From Desulfovibrionaceae bacterium (GTDB lineage Bacteria; Desulfobacterota; Desulfovibrionia; Desulfovibrionales; Desulfovibrionaceae): a stretch of DNA of 64,000 bases. The DNA lies in the NCBI GenBank assembly GCA_016932995.1, contig JAFGBU010000001.1, forward strand, positions 59,770 to 123,769. The letters run 5' to 3'. Shown piece after piece: positions 24,769 to 34,387 of the stretch (position 1 is its first letter; every line of letters begins with the position of its first letter). Position numbers and translations under genes: made by a program. Under the pieces are notes generated by a model. That model saw only the letters and a list, made by a program, of their open reading frames with translations, did not search any database and was not told the DNA's origin.

Positions 24769-24862
24769 CAGAAGTCCAGTAGTCAAAACAGGGGAACAAT
24801 TCAACTTCCAAGTGCGCGCACGCCCTGCGCTCCGGGCGCTGACATTTTTTTCGCCTCAACCC

Positions 24863-24889
24863 TAAAGTTTTTTTTGCCGCTGTCGATTG
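24863..24889 (+). promoter_or_regulatory. Sigma-28 (FliA) promoter for the flgM pair
   Basis: TAAA (24863-24866), exactly 15 nt, GTCGATTG (24882-24889). The consensus is TAAA-N15-GCCGATAA, so 9 of 12 box positions agree with correct spacing. It is about 25 nt from the first gene. FlgM under its own target sigma factor is the common feedback arrangement. Confidence 0.65.
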
Positions 24890-24913
24890 TATCTAATAAG
24901 TAGGAGTGTGTAC

Positions 24914-25330
24914 GTGTATCCGGCTCAAATAAAAGTTCAAAAAATGCTGGACTGTTACGGCAGACAACTGAGCAGCGCCAGACGCCTGGCCAGATTCAGG
25001 CGCGCCCTGAGGCTGGCAAGGGCCGAGGACGAGGTCAGCATATCCAGACAGGCCCGGCGCAGGGTCCTTGTGGAACGGATCGCCAAGGAGATAATCGAGA
25101 ACCTGGTGGTCAACGAGACCGGAAACCCGATGGTCGAGGAAATATTGAAAAGCCTGGAGCGCGAGTTGGGACAACGCCTCCTTTTCGAGTACCCTTTGGA
25201 CGGCGGCGACGTGCTGCTGATAGAGGAGACCCAAGCGGGCCCGAAACGGATCGGGCCGGAGGAAAAGGAGCACGTCATGCGCAGGCTTTGGGAAATAACC
25301 CTGAACAAGGTCGACGAGACCATGCTCTAA
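24914..25330 (+). CDS. DVU0524-family FlgM-associated protein
   Basis: 138 residues from GTG 24914, which has AGGAG 7 nt upstream; further in-frame starts upstream fall inside the promoter. Basic N-terminal half (SSARRLARFRRALRLARAEDE) and a helical C-terminal half with ELGQRLLFEYPLDGGDVLLIE. This matches the short family found next to flgM in Desulfovibrionales (DVU0524-like). No catalytic motif is visible. The flgM start follows 27 nt downstream, so the two are co-transcribed. A helper or modulator of the FlgM/FliA switch is an inference from location only. Confidence 0.8.
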   Translation: MYPAQIKVQKMLDCYGRQLSSARRLARFRRALRLARAEDEVSISRQARRRVLVERIAKEIIENLVVNETGNPMVEEILKSLERELGQRLLFEYPLDGGDVLLIEETQAGPKRIGPEEKEHVMRRLWEITLNKVDETML

Positions 25331-25357
25331 CCAAGCCGGCATTTGGAGGGAGCATAG

Positions 25358-25666
25358 ATGGAAATAAAAAACCTCATCGGGGAACTCAACCCCTACGCGA
25401 AGCGCAAGATCGACGAGACGGGCAAGGCCCCGGACAAGGGCGCGGAAAACGCCAGGTCCGGGACCGAGAAGGCCAACGACGTGGTCAGCCTTTCGGCCGA
25501 GGCCAAGCTGCGGATCGCCGCGCACAACGCGGCCTCCGAGGCCTCGGACCTGCGCGCGGACAAGGTCCGGGAGCTCAAGGAAAAGGTCCGCAACGACACC
25601 TACAGGCCGGACATCAAGAAGGCGGCCGCGAATCTCATCCGGGACGACCTGGACCTGTTGGTCTGA
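25358..25666 (+). CDS. flgM: Anti-sigma-28 factor FlgM
   Basis: 102 residues, typical size. FlgM holds FliA (sigma-28) inactive until the hook-basal body is finished and FlgM is exported. The N-terminal half is polar and disordered (EKANDVVSLSAEAKLR bridges into the conserved part). The C-terminal sigma-binding helices contain DKVRELKEKVRNDTY and the family ending IKKAAANLIRDDLDLL. GGAGGGAGCATAG precedes the ATG. It converges with fliW 18 nt away, without an obvious T-run terminator between. Confidence 0.93.
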   Translation: MEIKNLIGELNPYAKRKIDETGKAPDKGAENARSGTEKANDVVSLSAEAKLRIAAHNAASEASDLRADKVRELKEKVRNDTYRPDIKKAAANLIRDDLDLLV

Positions 25667-25684
25667 CGGCCGCCCGCGATGGGG

Positions 25685-26137
25685 CTACGGCTTGGGCCCG
25701 GTCACCGGGCGGTAGTGCGTGGGATAGTCTGAGTCCACCTGGGGGACCTGGAGGCCGATGCGGGCCTCGGTGTTGATGATGATCGGCCCCTGGAGGTTCA
25801 AGGTGGTCTCGTCGGGCTTTTTTCTGGGTATGGTCACGGTCACCAGGACGGCGATCTGCCGGATGTTCTCGATGCGCAGGATCTTCTTCTCGACCTTCTC
25901 CAGCTTCACGTTGTAGTCCTTCATGAACGGATAGGGATCGGTCACCAAAAGGCCCAGGCCCGGATCGCTCAGGCACTGCAGGATCATGAACGGCGAGCCC
26001 TCCTTGATCTCGAGCAGCGTATACTCGCGCTTGTCCTCCAGGCCGATCAGGCCGTGGGGGAAATAGATGATCTTGTCGCTGCCGATCTCCCGCTCGCCCA
26101 GGCGGGTCATGATCACCCTGTTTACTTTCTTTGCCAT
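25685..26137 (-). CDS. fliW: Flagellar assembly factor FliW
   Basis: 150 residues. FliW binds either flagellin or CsrA; free flagellin releases CsrA to block flagellin translation. The family opening ([20 protein letters not shown]) and the [14 protein letters not shown] segment are clear, as is the [14 protein letters not shown] strand. The ATG lies inside csrA (16-nt overlap), so translation of the two is linked. It ends the flagellar operon and faces flgM. Confidence 0.95.
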   Translation of the reverse strand: MAKKVNRVIMTRLGEREIGSDKIIYFPHGLIGLEDKREYTLLEIKEGSPFMILQCLSDPGLGLLVTDPYPFMKDYNVKLEKVEKKILRIENIRQIAVLVTVTIPRKKPDETTLNLQGPIIINTEARIGLQVPQVDSDYPTHYRPVTGPKP

Positions 26138-26352
26138 AAGCTTACCGCCGCGAGCAGGTCCTGCTGGCTGGCCTCCAGGGCCAGCCGGTTTTCTTCCTTG
26201 ATCTTCAGATAGACCTCTTCCCGGTAAACGGTCATGTCCTCGGGCACGTCCAGCCCGAGCTTGATCTGCCTGCCCTGGACGCTCAACACCTTGAGCTTGA
26301 TGTTGTCGCCCAGATATAGACTTTCTCCCGGCCTGCGGGTGAGTATAAGCAT
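26122..26352 (-). CDS. csrA: Carbon storage regulator CsrA
   Basis: 76 residues. CsrA dimers bind GGA-containing hairpins in mRNA leaders to repress or stabilise. [20 protein letters not shown] and the RNA-binding [13 protein letters not shown] are canonical. The C-terminal extension ([14 protein letters not shown]) is of the type used for FliW contact. It follows flgL after 113 nt of non-coding sequence. That gap has a GC inverted repeat near 26,385-26,410 (GGTCCCGGCAGGGC region) but no terminator with a T run. Confidence 0.96.
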   Translation of the reverse strand: MLILTRRPGESLYLGDNIKLKVLSVQGRQIKLGLDVPEDMTVYREEVYLKIKEENRLALEASQQDLLAAVSLWQRK

Positions 26353-26465
26353 TTCGGCCCTAGTGCGGGTTTAGGTTCGCCGGTCCCGGCAGGGCGCGCC
26401 GGCAGGGACATCGGATGTCTTGAGCCCTACCCCAGGGGCGGGTCAAAGTCCAGGTCCGGGCCGGT

Positions 26466-28133
26466 CTACAGGAAGGACATCAGGTTCATCTGCATGATCT
26501 TGGCCGAGGACTTGAGCACGGCCTCGTAGACGATCTCCTGCTGGGCCAGGTCGATCATGAGCTCGGCCAGGTCCGCGTCCTCCACGGTGCTCAGCCTGGC
26601 CTCCTCGTTGAGCTCAAGGCCGTCGATTATGTCCTCGGCCACCTCGAGCCGATGCTCGCGGCCGCCCACGCTGGCGGTCATGTTCAGGATGTGCTCCTGG
26701 ACGAGCTTGAGGTTCTCCAGGGACTGCTGGATCCCGGTCTGGGTGTTGGTCTCCATAAAGGCCACCAGGTTGCCCAGGGTCTCGAAAAGGTTCTTGTTGT
26801 ATATCCCGGCGTTGCTGGTGCCGTTGAAGTAGTCGGTCGGGGCGCTGGCGTTGTCGAAGACCACCGAGGCGTTGCTGCTCCAGAGCGCGATCCTCGCGCC
26901 CGCGGCGGACAGGACCTTGTCCGGGTCCTGGTAGATGCCGCCGAATATCGCGGAGCCTATGTCGTTGACCCGCACGGTCTCGCTGGCCGAGATGTCGAAC
27001 TCGATGCTCGCGGTCCTGGGCCGGATGATGAACTGGCTGCCGGGCTGAAGGGTGTTGCCGCCGTTGGAGCTCAGGGTCAGGATGCCCTTGGAGGCGATGC
27101 TCAGCACCGCGTTGGACGCGGTGCCGTCCGCCGGGATCAGGTTGCCCTCGACCCAGGTCAGCCCGCCGTTTAAGCTGTACGAGTAGTTGATCTCCCCGTC
27201 CAGGTCCACGGCCGTCTCGTTGTCGATGCGCACCACGACGTTGTTGGAGAAGTTGCCGGTCACCGAGCCGGAGATGTACTCGGTGCCGGCGCCCAGGTTG
27301 TCGACCACGATGGCGTCCTCGTCGTCGCCCAGGTACTGGGCCGAGGGCCTGACCCACAGCCAGGTGCCGTCGGCCACGTTGGTGTCGCTGAAGTCGCTGA
27401 CCTTGACCGTGGCCGTGGGGCTGTCCAGGACCACGGCCACGCCGCCCTGGGGCAGGTCCACGGTGACCTGGCCGCCGCTCACGCTGATGCTCCCGTCGGT
27501 CTCAAAGGTCTGGCCGCCGTCCACGCTGTAGCGCACCGCCAGATTGGCGTCGTTCAGGGCCATGGCGTCGCCCGTGGCCGTGGCGTTGGTGCTGTCGTAG
27601 AACTGGACCAGGACCGTCTTCTCCGCGCTGCCCTGGATGGTGAAGTTGACGCTGTCGTTGAAATCCTGGTCGTTGGAGGTCAGCCAGAGTATCTGCTTGA
27701 AGGCGTTGGACCCGGTCTTGTGGCCGGCGTAGAGGCTCTTGTCCTCGTAGTCCATGTTGGACAGCCCGACGAGCTGCTCGAAGATGCTGCGCATCTCGTA
27801 GCTGATCTGCTCCCGGTTGTCCGCGCCCAGGGTGCCCGTGGCCGCCTGCTCGGCCAACTCCTTGGCCCTGGTCAACAGGGTCGAGACCTGCATCAAGGTC
27901 TCGTCCGAACGGCCCAGCCAGCCCTTGGCCGTGTCGATGTTCTCCTGGTACTGCGAGAGCCGGCGCAGGGTGTCCCGGTGGTCCAGTATCTGGACCATGC
28001 TGGTCGGGTCGTCCGAGGGCCGGTTGACCTTTTTCTGGGTCTGGGTCTTGAGGTTGAGCTCGATGAGCTCGCTGAGCGAGGTGTTCATGTTCCGCACGTA
28101 GCGGTCGAAAAGCATCTGCTGCGTGACTCTCAT
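26466..28133 (-). CDS. flgL: Hook-filament junction protein FlgL (HAP3)
   Basis: 555 residues. The N-terminal flagellin-like coiled coil (MRVTQQMLFDRYVRNMNTSL through VNRPSDDPTSMVQIL) and C-terminal coil (AELMIDLAQQEIVYEAVLKS) identify FlgL. It is larger than enteric FlgL (about 317) because of a central Gly/Asn/Thr-rich beta domain (about residues 150-440) with repeated YSVDGGQTF / YSLNGGLTW units. Such inserts are surface-exposed at the junction. It begins 9 nt after flgK. Confidence 0.94.
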   Translation of the reverse strand: MRVTQQMLFDRYVRNMNTSLSELIELNLKTQTQKKVNRPSDDPTSMVQILDHRDTLRRLSQYQENIDTAKGWLGRSDETLMQVSTLLTRAKELAEQAATGTLGADNREQISYEMRSIFEQLVGLSNMDYEDKSLYAGHKTGSNAFKQILWLTSNDQDFNDSVNFTIQGSAEKTVLVQFYDSTNATATGDAMALNDANLAVRYSVDGGQTFETDGSISVSGGQVTVDLPQGGVAVVLDSPTATVKVSDFSDTNVADGTWLWVRPSAQYLGDDEDAIVVDNLGAGTEYISGSVTGNFSNNVVVRIDNETAVDLDGEINYSYSLNGGLTWVEGNLIPADGTASNAVLSIASKGILTLSSNGGNTLQPGSQFIIRPRTASIEFDISASETVRVNDIGSAIFGGIYQDPDKVLSAAGARIALWSSNASVVFDNASAPTDYFNGTSNAGIYNKNLFETLGNLVAFMETNTQTGIQQSLENLKLVQEHILNMTASVGGREHRLEVAEDIIDGLELNEEARLSTVEDADLAELMIDLAQQEIVYEAVLKSSAKIMQMNLMSFL

Positions 28134-28142
28134 AACCGCCCC

Positions 28143-30263
28143 CTAGGACTTCAGGGCCAAAAGGGTCTGCAACATCTCGTCGGCCGTGGTTATGAGCTTG
28201 GCCGCCGCCGTATAGGAGGCCTGGTACTTGATGAGATTGTTCATCTCCTCGTCCAGGTTGACGCCGCAGACCTCCTGCTGCCTCTCGTTCAGGTCGTCGG
28301 CAAGGGTCTTGGTGTAGGCGTAGTTGAACTCGGCCTTGGAGGTGTCCGTGCCCACGCTGCCCACCAGGGCGTTGTAGTACTCCACCAGGGTCTGGGTGCT
28401 GGAGCCGTCGTGGACCGTGCTCAGGACCACCTCCTCGGTCTGGAGCCCGGCTATGGCCTCGGCGATCAGGTTGTCGCCCGGGTTGGCCTCGCCCGCGCCG
28501 TTGATATGCCCGGCGCAGATCAGGTCCAGGTCGGTGCTGACCCGGTCGTTGATGGAAATGGTGCCCGCGTCGTGGCCGTCGAAAAAGGTGTTCAGGCCCA
28601 GGGCCGCGGTCAGGCCGGTGGAGTCCGTGCCGAAGCCGAGCTCGTAGCCGTCGTTGACCTGGATGTGCAGCTTGTGGTTCACGATGCTGGCCGTGAGATA
28701 GGTCCCGAAGCTCCTGTTGAAGGCCGCCGCGGCGCTGTTCAGGCTGTGCGAGTTCGGGTCGAAGTTCTGCTGGCCGGCCGCGGCGCTCCAGTCCAGGGCC
28801 GCGTTGGAGACCAGAAGCCCGGTGCTGGTGTCGTAGATGGCGATCATGGTCCCGCCCGAGGCCAGCTTGCCGCCGAAGGCCAGGCCGGAGGAGTTGCTCC
28901 CGAGCGCGTAGTCGTCGTTCAAGACCGAGTAGCTGCCCTCGATATAGGAGTACTTCTCCAGGCCCACGCCCTGGCTGTGCCTGCGGTTGACCTCCCAGAT
29001 TATGCCCTCGGCCAGGCTGTCCAGCTTGTCCCGGTAGCTGCCTATGTACTTGTCCCTGAGGTTGAAGTACCCGCACAGGGTGCCGCCGGTGATCCGCTTG
29101 TCGTTGTCCTCGCCGGTGAACCCGATCATCGGGGTGATGTTCTCCCGGTGCGAGGTGTTCTCCACCCAGTAGAGGTCCTTTTTGGGGCTGACGATGAAGC
29201 GGTCTCCGGCGCTGAGGGCCGTGGTCGGCGCGATCTGGGGGTCGGAGGAGTCGCCGAACCAGATGTTCAGGCCCTCGACACTGATCCTGCCGCCGTAGGC
29301 CCGGGCCGAGAATTCGCGCTGGTTGCCGTCCTCGTCCGTGAGCCAGGTCACGCCGCCGTCCAGGGAGACCCGGAAGGTGGCCGCGCCCGCGCCGCTGGTG
29401 ACCAGGCCGTCGCTCAGGACCTCGAGGGTGTACTCGTAGGAGTCGCTGCCCTCGTAGTATACCTGGCCGTCGAAGACCGAGCTGCTGGTCAGCTCCTGGA
29501 CCGCCTCCGGGGAGTCGAAGACCAGCGAAAAATAGGACGACCCGTCGACCAGGTTCTGGCCGGCCTTGGTGGTTATGGTCACGTTGCCGGCGCCGTTGTC
29601 GATGTAGTTTATGTCCAGTATCTCCCCGAGCTCCCTGACCAGCCTGTCGCGCTGGTCGTAAAGGGCGTTGGCGTTGTTTATCCCGGGGATGTCGTTGATG
29701 GTTATCTCCTTGTTGATCTCCGCGATCGCGGACATCAGGGCGTTGGCCCTGGTCACCTCCTGGCTGATCCGGTCCTCGGCCTGGAGCTGCATGTTGTACA
29801 GGTCGGTGTCCAGCTGACTGAGGGTGCTGATCAGGGTCAGGGAGTCGTCCATGAGGGTCCTGCGGCTGCCGTAGTCCTCGGGCCGCTGGCTCAGGTCGCT
29901 CCAGGAATTGAAAAACGTGGACAGGCTGTCGCTCAGCCCGTAGCCCTGGGACTCGTTGAACAGGTTCTCGACCCCGCTCAGGTTCGCGTAGAGCGAGGAC
30001 CAGCGTTCGCGCAGGGTCGCCTGGTCGTAGTACTGCTCCTCGATGAACTGGTCGAAATGCCGACAGACCTCGCGGGCGACCACGCCCGTGCCCATCTGCC
30101 CGGGGCTGTAGTTGATGCTGACGCCCTCTTCCAGGCTCACGTAGCGCCGGCAGTAGCCCTCGGTGTTGACGTTGGCGATGTTCTCGCCGGTGACCTGAAT
30201 GGCCGCCTGGGAGGCGAAAAGGGCCCAGCGGCCCATGTCGAGCACGGAGTTGGGGCCGAACAC
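28143..30263 (-). CDS. flgK: Hook-associated protein FlgK (HAP1)
   Basis: 706 residues. The N-terminal motif QAAIQVTGENIANVNTEGYC and the C-terminal EEMNNLIKYQASYTAAAKLI helix are the conserved axial-protein ends. The long middle domain holds YSVNG-free beta structure with FRVSLDGGVTWL at about 290, resembling the repeat in flgL. It forms the first junction zone after the hook. The start is GTG 30263 behind GGGAGG with 7-nt spacing; the flgN stop abuts it (TGACGTG). Confidence 0.95.
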   Translation of the reverse strand: MFGPNSVLDMGRWALFASQAAIQVTGENIANVNTEGYCRRYVSLEEGVSINYSPGQMGTGVVAREVCRHFDQFIEEQYYDQATLRERWSSLYANLSGVENLFNESQGYGLSDSLSTFFNSWSDLSQRPEDYGSRRTLMDDSLTLISTLSQLDTDLYNMQLQAEDRISQEVTRANALMSAIAEINKEITINDIPGINNANALYDQRDRLVRELGEILDINYIDNGAGNVTITTKAGQNLVDGSSYFSLVFDSPEAVQELTSSSVFDGQVYYEGSDSYEYTLEVLSDGLVTSGAGAATFRVSLDGGVTWLTDEDGNQREFSARAYGGRISVEGLNIWFGDSSDPQIAPTTALSAGDRFIVSPKKDLYWVENTSHRENITPMIGFTGEDNDKRITGGTLCGYFNLRDKYIGSYRDKLDSLAEGIIWEVNRRHSQGVGLEKYSYIEGSYSVLNDDYALGSNSSGLAFGGKLASGGTMIAIYDTSTGLLVSNAALDWSAAAGQQNFDPNSHSLNSAAAAFNRSFGTYLTASIVNHKLHIQVNDGYELGFGTDSTGLTAALGLNTFFDGHDAGTISINDRVSTDLDLICAGHINGAGEANPGDNLIAEAIAGLQTEEVVLSTVHDGSSTQTLVEYYNALVGSVGTDTSKAEFNYAYTKTLADDLNERQQEVCGVNLDEEMNNLIKYQASYTAAAKLITTADEMLQTLLALKS

Positions 30264-30264
30264 G

Positions 30265-30744
30265 TCACAGCCTCCCGCTGAGCAGGGCGGCCTGGGGGCT
30301 GTGCGCCGCGTAGCGCCCCCTGGCCGAGTAGCTTTTGTCCGACTTGGGCTGAATCTCGTTGTGCAAAAACTTGAGCAGCGACTTGCTCTGCTCGAACAGG
30401 CCCAAAGACAGGTGCCTGTTCTTGTCCGCCTTGACCGCGCAGTCCTGCTCGGCCTTGTCCAGGGCGGCCAGGAGCCCGTCCACTGTCCGGCGGCCGGGCC
30501 CGTCCATGGAGTCGAGCACGTCCCTGACCCGGGCCGCGTCCGGATTGAGCTGCTTGATCTCGGCCTTGAGGCTGAAGCGCTCGGCGGCTATCTGACGCAT
30601 GAGTTCCTGGATGGACAGGTCCACCCGGGACACGGTCTGCGGCTCGCGCTTTCTGAGGGCGGCAAATTCTTCCTCCAAAAGCTCCAACAAAAGGCGCATG
30701 GCCTTGTTCTGGCGGGTCAGATTTTCCTCGATGGAACGAATCAT
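30265..30744 (-). CDS. flgN: Flagellar export chaperone FlgN
   Basis: 159 residues, all-helical. FlgN keeps FlgK and FlgL soluble and brings them to the export gate. The FlgN pattern (SIEENLTRQNKAMRLLLELL, then EEFAALRKREPQ) is clear, and the gene lies immediately before flgK. The start is ATG 30744, preceded by GGAGGG with 7-nt spacing; an upstream in-frame start is not supported. About 99 nt separate it from flgJ, with no clear promoter. Confidence 0.88.
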   Translation of the reverse strand: MIRSIEENLTRQNKAMRLLLELLEEEFAALRKREPQTVSRVDLSIQELMRQIAAERFSLKAEIKQLNPDAARVRDVLDSMDGPGRRTVDGLLAALDKAEQDCAVKADKNRHLSLGLFEQSKSLLKFLHNEIQPKSDKSYSARGRYAAHSPQAALLSGRL

Positions 30745-30843
30745 GGAGCGTCCCTCCGTTGCCGTTTTTGGGACCGAGCCTTCATTTGCCGGGGATTCCC
30801 GGGTCAATGGCGCTCCGATCCGGGGCGCTCCTTGAAGGCCCCA

Positions 30844-31431
30844 CTACTTTTTTTCTGCAAGTTCCCGGCCAACCTCTTCGGCCCCGGCCTGGTCCGGATC
30901 CTCGGCCAGGGCGTTTTCGATCATGATCCGACTGGCCAGGGCGTCCACCCTGGCGGCCAGGTCCTGATCCGCGGGCTCGGCCCGGGCCCGGAGGGGGACG
31001 GCCCGGTCCTTGAGCTCGGCGGCCGGCAGATCCGAGGCCGGGATGGGGATCGCCTCGGTCCGGCCCGGGAGGTTCTCGCGGCTGGCCTGCCTGAGCCTGT
31101 CCTTCAGGTTGTCGTAGAGCATGTCCGCCAGGCCGATGCCCCCGCTCTGGGACATCTTTTCGGCAAAGGACCGGTCGAACATGGACAGGTACATGTCCTC
31201 CTGGGGGCCGTGCAGATAGCCGTGCTTGGGCACGGTTGACTTCATCTCCTGCCAGAGCTTGCTGATGAACACGGCCTCGAAGTCCTGGCAGGCCTTCCTG
31301 AGCTCCTTCTCCTTGTCCGGGTCCTTGGCCAGCCGCTTCTTGAGGTTGTCCATCTGGGCCTTGAAGCGGACCAGCTCCTGCTCGTCCAGGTTCTGGGCCG
31401 CCGCGGCCGCCTCCGGGCCGGACTTGAGCAT
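30844..31431 (-). CDS. flgJ: Flagellar rod-binding protein FlgJ (no muramidase domain)
   Basis: 195 residues. The rod-cap part is present (LRKACQDFEAVFISKLWQEM and DMYLSMFDRSFAEKMSQSGG). The peptidoglycan hydrolase domain of enteric FlgJ is absent, as is common outside Beta/Gammaproteobacteria. A separate lytic enzyme is therefore needed to let the rod through; MltA elsewhere in this window is one candidate among many. The stop of flgI is 2 nt from its start (31433/31431). Confidence 0.92.
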   Translation of the reverse strand: MLKSGPEAAAAAQNLDEQELVRFKAQMDNLKKRLAKDPDKEKELRKACQDFEAVFISKLWQEMKSTVPKHGYLHGPQEDMYLSMFDRSFAEKMSQSGGIGLADMLYDNLKDRLRQASRENLPGRTEAIPIPASDLPAAELKDRAVPLRARAEPADQDLAARVDALASRIMIENALAEDPDQAGAEEVGRELAEKK

Positions 31432-31432
31432 G

Positions 31433-32563
31433 CTAGATGACCTCCAGCTCGGCGTGTATGGCCCCGGCGGCCTTCAGGGTCCGGATTATGGAGATCAGGT
31501 CCCTGGGGGTCGCGCCTATGGAGTTGAGCCCGTCCACCAGTTCCTGGAGGGTGGCGCCCTCCATGAGCATGAGCCTGTTGTTCTGCTCCCTGATCCCGAT
31601 GTCCGTGACCGGGGTGGCCACGGTCTCGCCCTCGGAGAGCGGGGCCGGCTGGGAGACCTCCTGGCTCTCGGCGATGACGATCTGGAGGTTGCCGTGGGCC
31701 ACGGCGACCTTATGCAGGCGCACGTCGTTGCCCAGGACCACGGTGCCGGTCTTCTCGTCGACCACTATCCTGGCCCTGCCGTCCGGGCTTATTTCGAGGT
31801 TCTCCAGGGAGGCCATGAGCGGGACCATGTTGCCCTTGAAGCGTTCGGGCACGGTCAGTCGGATGGTCGAGATGTCCTGGGCCATGGCGTAGGGGCCGCC
31901 CACGGACGCGTTTATCCTGTTGACGACCTGCATGGTGGTCCCGAAGTCGGCGGTGTCCATGTTCAGGGTCAGGCTGTCCTGCTGGTTGAAGTCAAAGGGC
32001 ACGCTGCGCTCCACCGTGGCCCCGCCCGGGATGCGCCCCACGGTGGGGATGTTCTTCTGGGCCTCCGCGGCCTCGCCGGCCGCGGAGTATCCTCCGATGG
32101 TCAGCGAGCCCTGGGCCACGGCGTAGACGTTGCCGTCCAGACCCTTGAGCGGGGTGACCAGAAGCACCCCGCCGAGCAGGCTCTTGCTGTCGCCGAGCGA
32201 GGACACGGTCACGTCCAGCCTGGACCCGGGCTTGACCGAGACCGGCATGCGCGCCGTGACCATGACCGCGGCCACGTTCTTGGGCTTGAGCAGGGTCGGA
32301 TCGGCCTGCACTCCCATCTTGTCCAGCATGTTGGCCATGGAGGTTAAGGTGAACTTGGTGTTGGTGCCGTCGCCGGTCCCGGCCAGGCCGACCACCAGGC
32401 CGTAGCCCACCAGCTCGTTGGCCCGCACCCCGCTGAACGAGGCGATGTCCTTGAGGCGCACGGCCGAGGCCTCGGCGGCCAGGCCGGCCGAAAGGACCAG
32501 GGCCGCCAGCAGGCCGAGCCAGGCCCTGGCGGCCGGGATTTTCAATGTCTTCATAGGCTGCAT
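31433..32563 (-). CDS. flgI: Flagellar P-ring protein FlgI
   Basis: 376 residues with a Sec signal peptide (cleavage near AEASA, about residue 34). It is periplasmic and forms the peptidoglycan ring around the rod. Conserved blocks [27 protein letters not shown] and the C-terminal [20 protein letters not shown] are present. The ATG at 32563 has GGAG 8 nt upstream; a second ATG at 32554 is also in frame. It follows flgH by 73 nt. Confidence 0.96.
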   Translation of the reverse strand: MQPMKTLKIPAARAWLGLLAALVLSAGLAAEASAVRLKDIASFSGVRANELVGYGLVVGLAGTGDGTNTKFTLTSMANMLDKMGVQADPTLLKPKNVAAVMVTARMPVSVKPGSRLDVTVSSLGDSKSLLGGVLLVTPLKGLDGNVYAVAQGSLTIGGYSAAGEAAEAQKNIPTVGRIPGGATVERSVPFDFNQQDSLTLNMDTADFGTTMQVVNRINASVGGPYAMAQDISTIRLTVPERFKGNMVPLMASLENLEISPDGRARIVVDEKTGTVVLGNDVRLHKVAVAHGNLQIVIAESQEVSQPAPLSEGETVATPVTDIGIREQNNRLMLMEGATLQELVDGLNSIGATPRDLISIIRTLKAAGAIHAELEVI

Positions 32564-32636
32564 GTCTGCGACTCCGGTTTCGCCGCTCCCGGGCGCCTCG
32601 GGCCCGGGTCGCGGCGCGGTTCCCTGTGCTGGGCCG

Positions 32637-33338
32637 CTAGAAGGGCCACATGTTGTCCAGTATCCTGGACAGCCAACCCGGGCGCTGCTTGTCCGTGAGC
32701 ACGCCCTCGCCGTAGATCTCTATCTGGGCCTCGGCCAGGTTGCTGGAGGGTATGGTGTTGTCCGAACGGATGTCCCTCTGGCGCACCAGGCCCCGGACCA
32801 CCAGGATCTGGGTCTCCTCGTTGACCCGGATGCGCCGGGCGCCCTCGACCTGGAGTATCCTGCCCGGCAGCCTGCGCACTATGCGCGTGGCCACCGTGGC
32901 CGAGAACGTGGACTCCTGCTTGGTCTCGCCCGTGCCCTCGAAATCGTTCTTGGCCCCGGCCTTTATGGCCGGGTTGCCCTTGGACGGCAGGTTGAACTGC
33001 TTGGCAAAGGGGATCATCCCGGCGACCCCGCCGTTGGGAAAGGCCTCGACCCCGAAGTCGATGTTCGTGTCGCGCTCGGCCGTGGTGTCCGACTTGTGCT
33101 TGGCGTTGGAGACCTCGGAGACCTCGACCAGGACGATGTCCCCGACCCGCTCGGCCCGGTTGTCGTCATACAGAAACTCGGCCTGGTTCGGGTCGTAGAG
33201 CGAGCCCGGGTTGTTCTCCGGGCCGACCTGCTCGGGCACGGGCTGGGTCAGCACCGGCATCGGGTCCGGGCCGTGGCTCGAGGCGCAGGCCGCGAGAAAA
33301 AGCCCCAGGCAAAGGATGAAAACCGCCGCTCTGTTCAT
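32637..33338 (-). CDS. flgH: Flagellar L-ring lipoprotein FlgH
   Basis: 233 residues. The lipobox LFLAAC puts the lipid on Cys18, for outer-membrane insertion. It forms the outer ring of the basal body. The FlgH blocks [23 protein letters not shown], shortened here to [14 protein letters not shown], and [20 protein letters not shown] are typical. The ATG 33338 follows AGGGAGG. It is preceded by flgA (26 nt). Confidence 0.95.
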   Translation of the reverse strand: MNRAAVFILCLGLFLAACASSHGPDPMPVLTQPVPEQVGPENNPGSLYDPNQAEFLYDDNRAERVGDIVLVEVSEVSNAKHKSDTTAERDTNIDFGVEAFPNGGVAGMIPFAKQFNLPSKGNPAIKAGAKNDFEGTGETKQESTFSATVATRIVRRLPGRILQVEGARRIRVNEETQILVVRGLVRQRDIRSDNTIPSSNLAEAQIEIYGEGVLTDKQRPGWLSRILDNMWPF

Positions 33339-33364
33339 AATCCTCCCTAAAAGGCGCCCGGCGC

Positions 33365-34369
33365 CTAAAAGGCCTTGACCGTCCGGTCGCTCATGACCAC
33401 GGCCTGGACCTCCTTCTTGCTCTGCAGATTGCGCACCACGACCTTTTCGCCGAGCATGGCGTCGCCAAGGGCCAGGGCCTTGACCGAGAGCCGCAGGTTG
33501 CGGCCCTGGTAGATGAGGACGACCTTGTCGCCCTTGGAGACCAGGGGCACGGGCTCCAGCAGGCCCTTGGTGATCACCTGGCCCGCGCCCACGGGCCTGG
33601 ACAGGCGCCACGGCCCGCCCTTGCCGTCCCAGGCGTCGGTCCAATAGGCCAGGTTCTTGCGCTTGAAGGTCAGGTTCTCCGGGCCCAGGGCGTGATTCCT
33701 GTTCAGGGTCCTGGCCGCGCAGGGCACGGCCCGCCAGAGGTTGACAAAAACGCTGCCCGCGGTCCTTTTGAGGGTCTTGTTGTCCGGGGAGCGGACCTCG
33801 ATGTCCAGGGGCACCCTGCCCGGCGCGAAATCCTGGGCCAGAGATATCTCCAGGCGATCGCCCCGCTGGGGCAGAAACACGTGGTCCGGGAGCAGAAATT
33901 CATCGAACTCGGCCTCCCCGCCCAGGGCCCGGGCCTTGGGCGTCAAAAACGCGACCACCCGCTTTTGGATCTCCGGCAAGAGCACGACCTCTCCGCCCCG
34001 CTGCACGGCCAGTCGGGCCGGCAGGACGCAGTCCTTGGCCGCCTCCCCGAGATAATAGCGCAACAGGCCCTCGAGCCGGTGCCTGGTCACGTTCGCCACC
34101 CGGCCCGCTCGGTCCGGGGCGGGCCACAAGGGCCTCTTGGCCAGGTCCTCCCAGAGCCCGGCCGGGACCTCTCCATAGGCGTCGGCCACCTCGCCCAGAA
34201 GGACCGTGTCCCCGCGCACGCAGGCCGCGCTCCTTATCCTGATCCGCCAGCCCGGGTCCGCGGCAAAGGACGCCGCCCAGAACAGGAGGCAGGCGGCTGC
34301 GGCCAGGGCGGCGCAGAGAACGCGCAACGCCCGCAGGCGGGCGGTCATGTCCCTTGAGGCCGTGCGCAT
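33365..34369 (-). CDS. flgA: Flagellar P-ring assembly chaperone FlgA
   Basis: 334 residues with a signal peptide (AALAAAACLLFWAASFA). The C-terminal part is a SAF domain (RTLNRNHALGPENLTFKRK, PVGAGQVITKGLLEPVPLV) followed by a beta-clip FlgA domain (GDKVVLIYQGRNLRLSVKAL). It assists P-ring assembly in the periplasm. It is longer than enteric FlgA (about 219) because of an N-terminal module of about 120 residues, as in other Desulfovibrio. Its GGAGGATCC-ATG start follows flgG by 18 nt. Confidence 0.93.
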   Translation of the reverse strand: MRTASRDMTARLRALRVLCAALAAAACLLFWAASFAADPGWRIRIRSAACVRGDTVLLGEVADAYGEVPAGLWEDLAKRPLWPAPDRAGRVANVTRHRLEGLLRYYLGEAAKDCVLPARLAVQRGGEVVLLPEIQKRVVAFLTPKARALGGEAEFDEFLLPDHVFLPQRGDRLEISLAQDFAPGRVPLDIEVRSPDNKTLKRTAGSVFVNLWRAVPCAARTLNRNHALGPENLTFKRKNLAYWTDAWDGKGGPWRLSRPVGAGQVITKGLLEPVPLVSKGDKVVLIYQGRNLRLSVKALALGDAMLGEKVVVRNLQSKKEVQAVVMSDRTVKAF

Positions 34370-34387
34370 GGATCCTCCACTCCCCGG

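Noticed and set aside
27720..30281. Long plus-strand frame opposite flgL and flgK
   Set aside because: Shadow of the flagellar genes; no motifs and no ribosome site.
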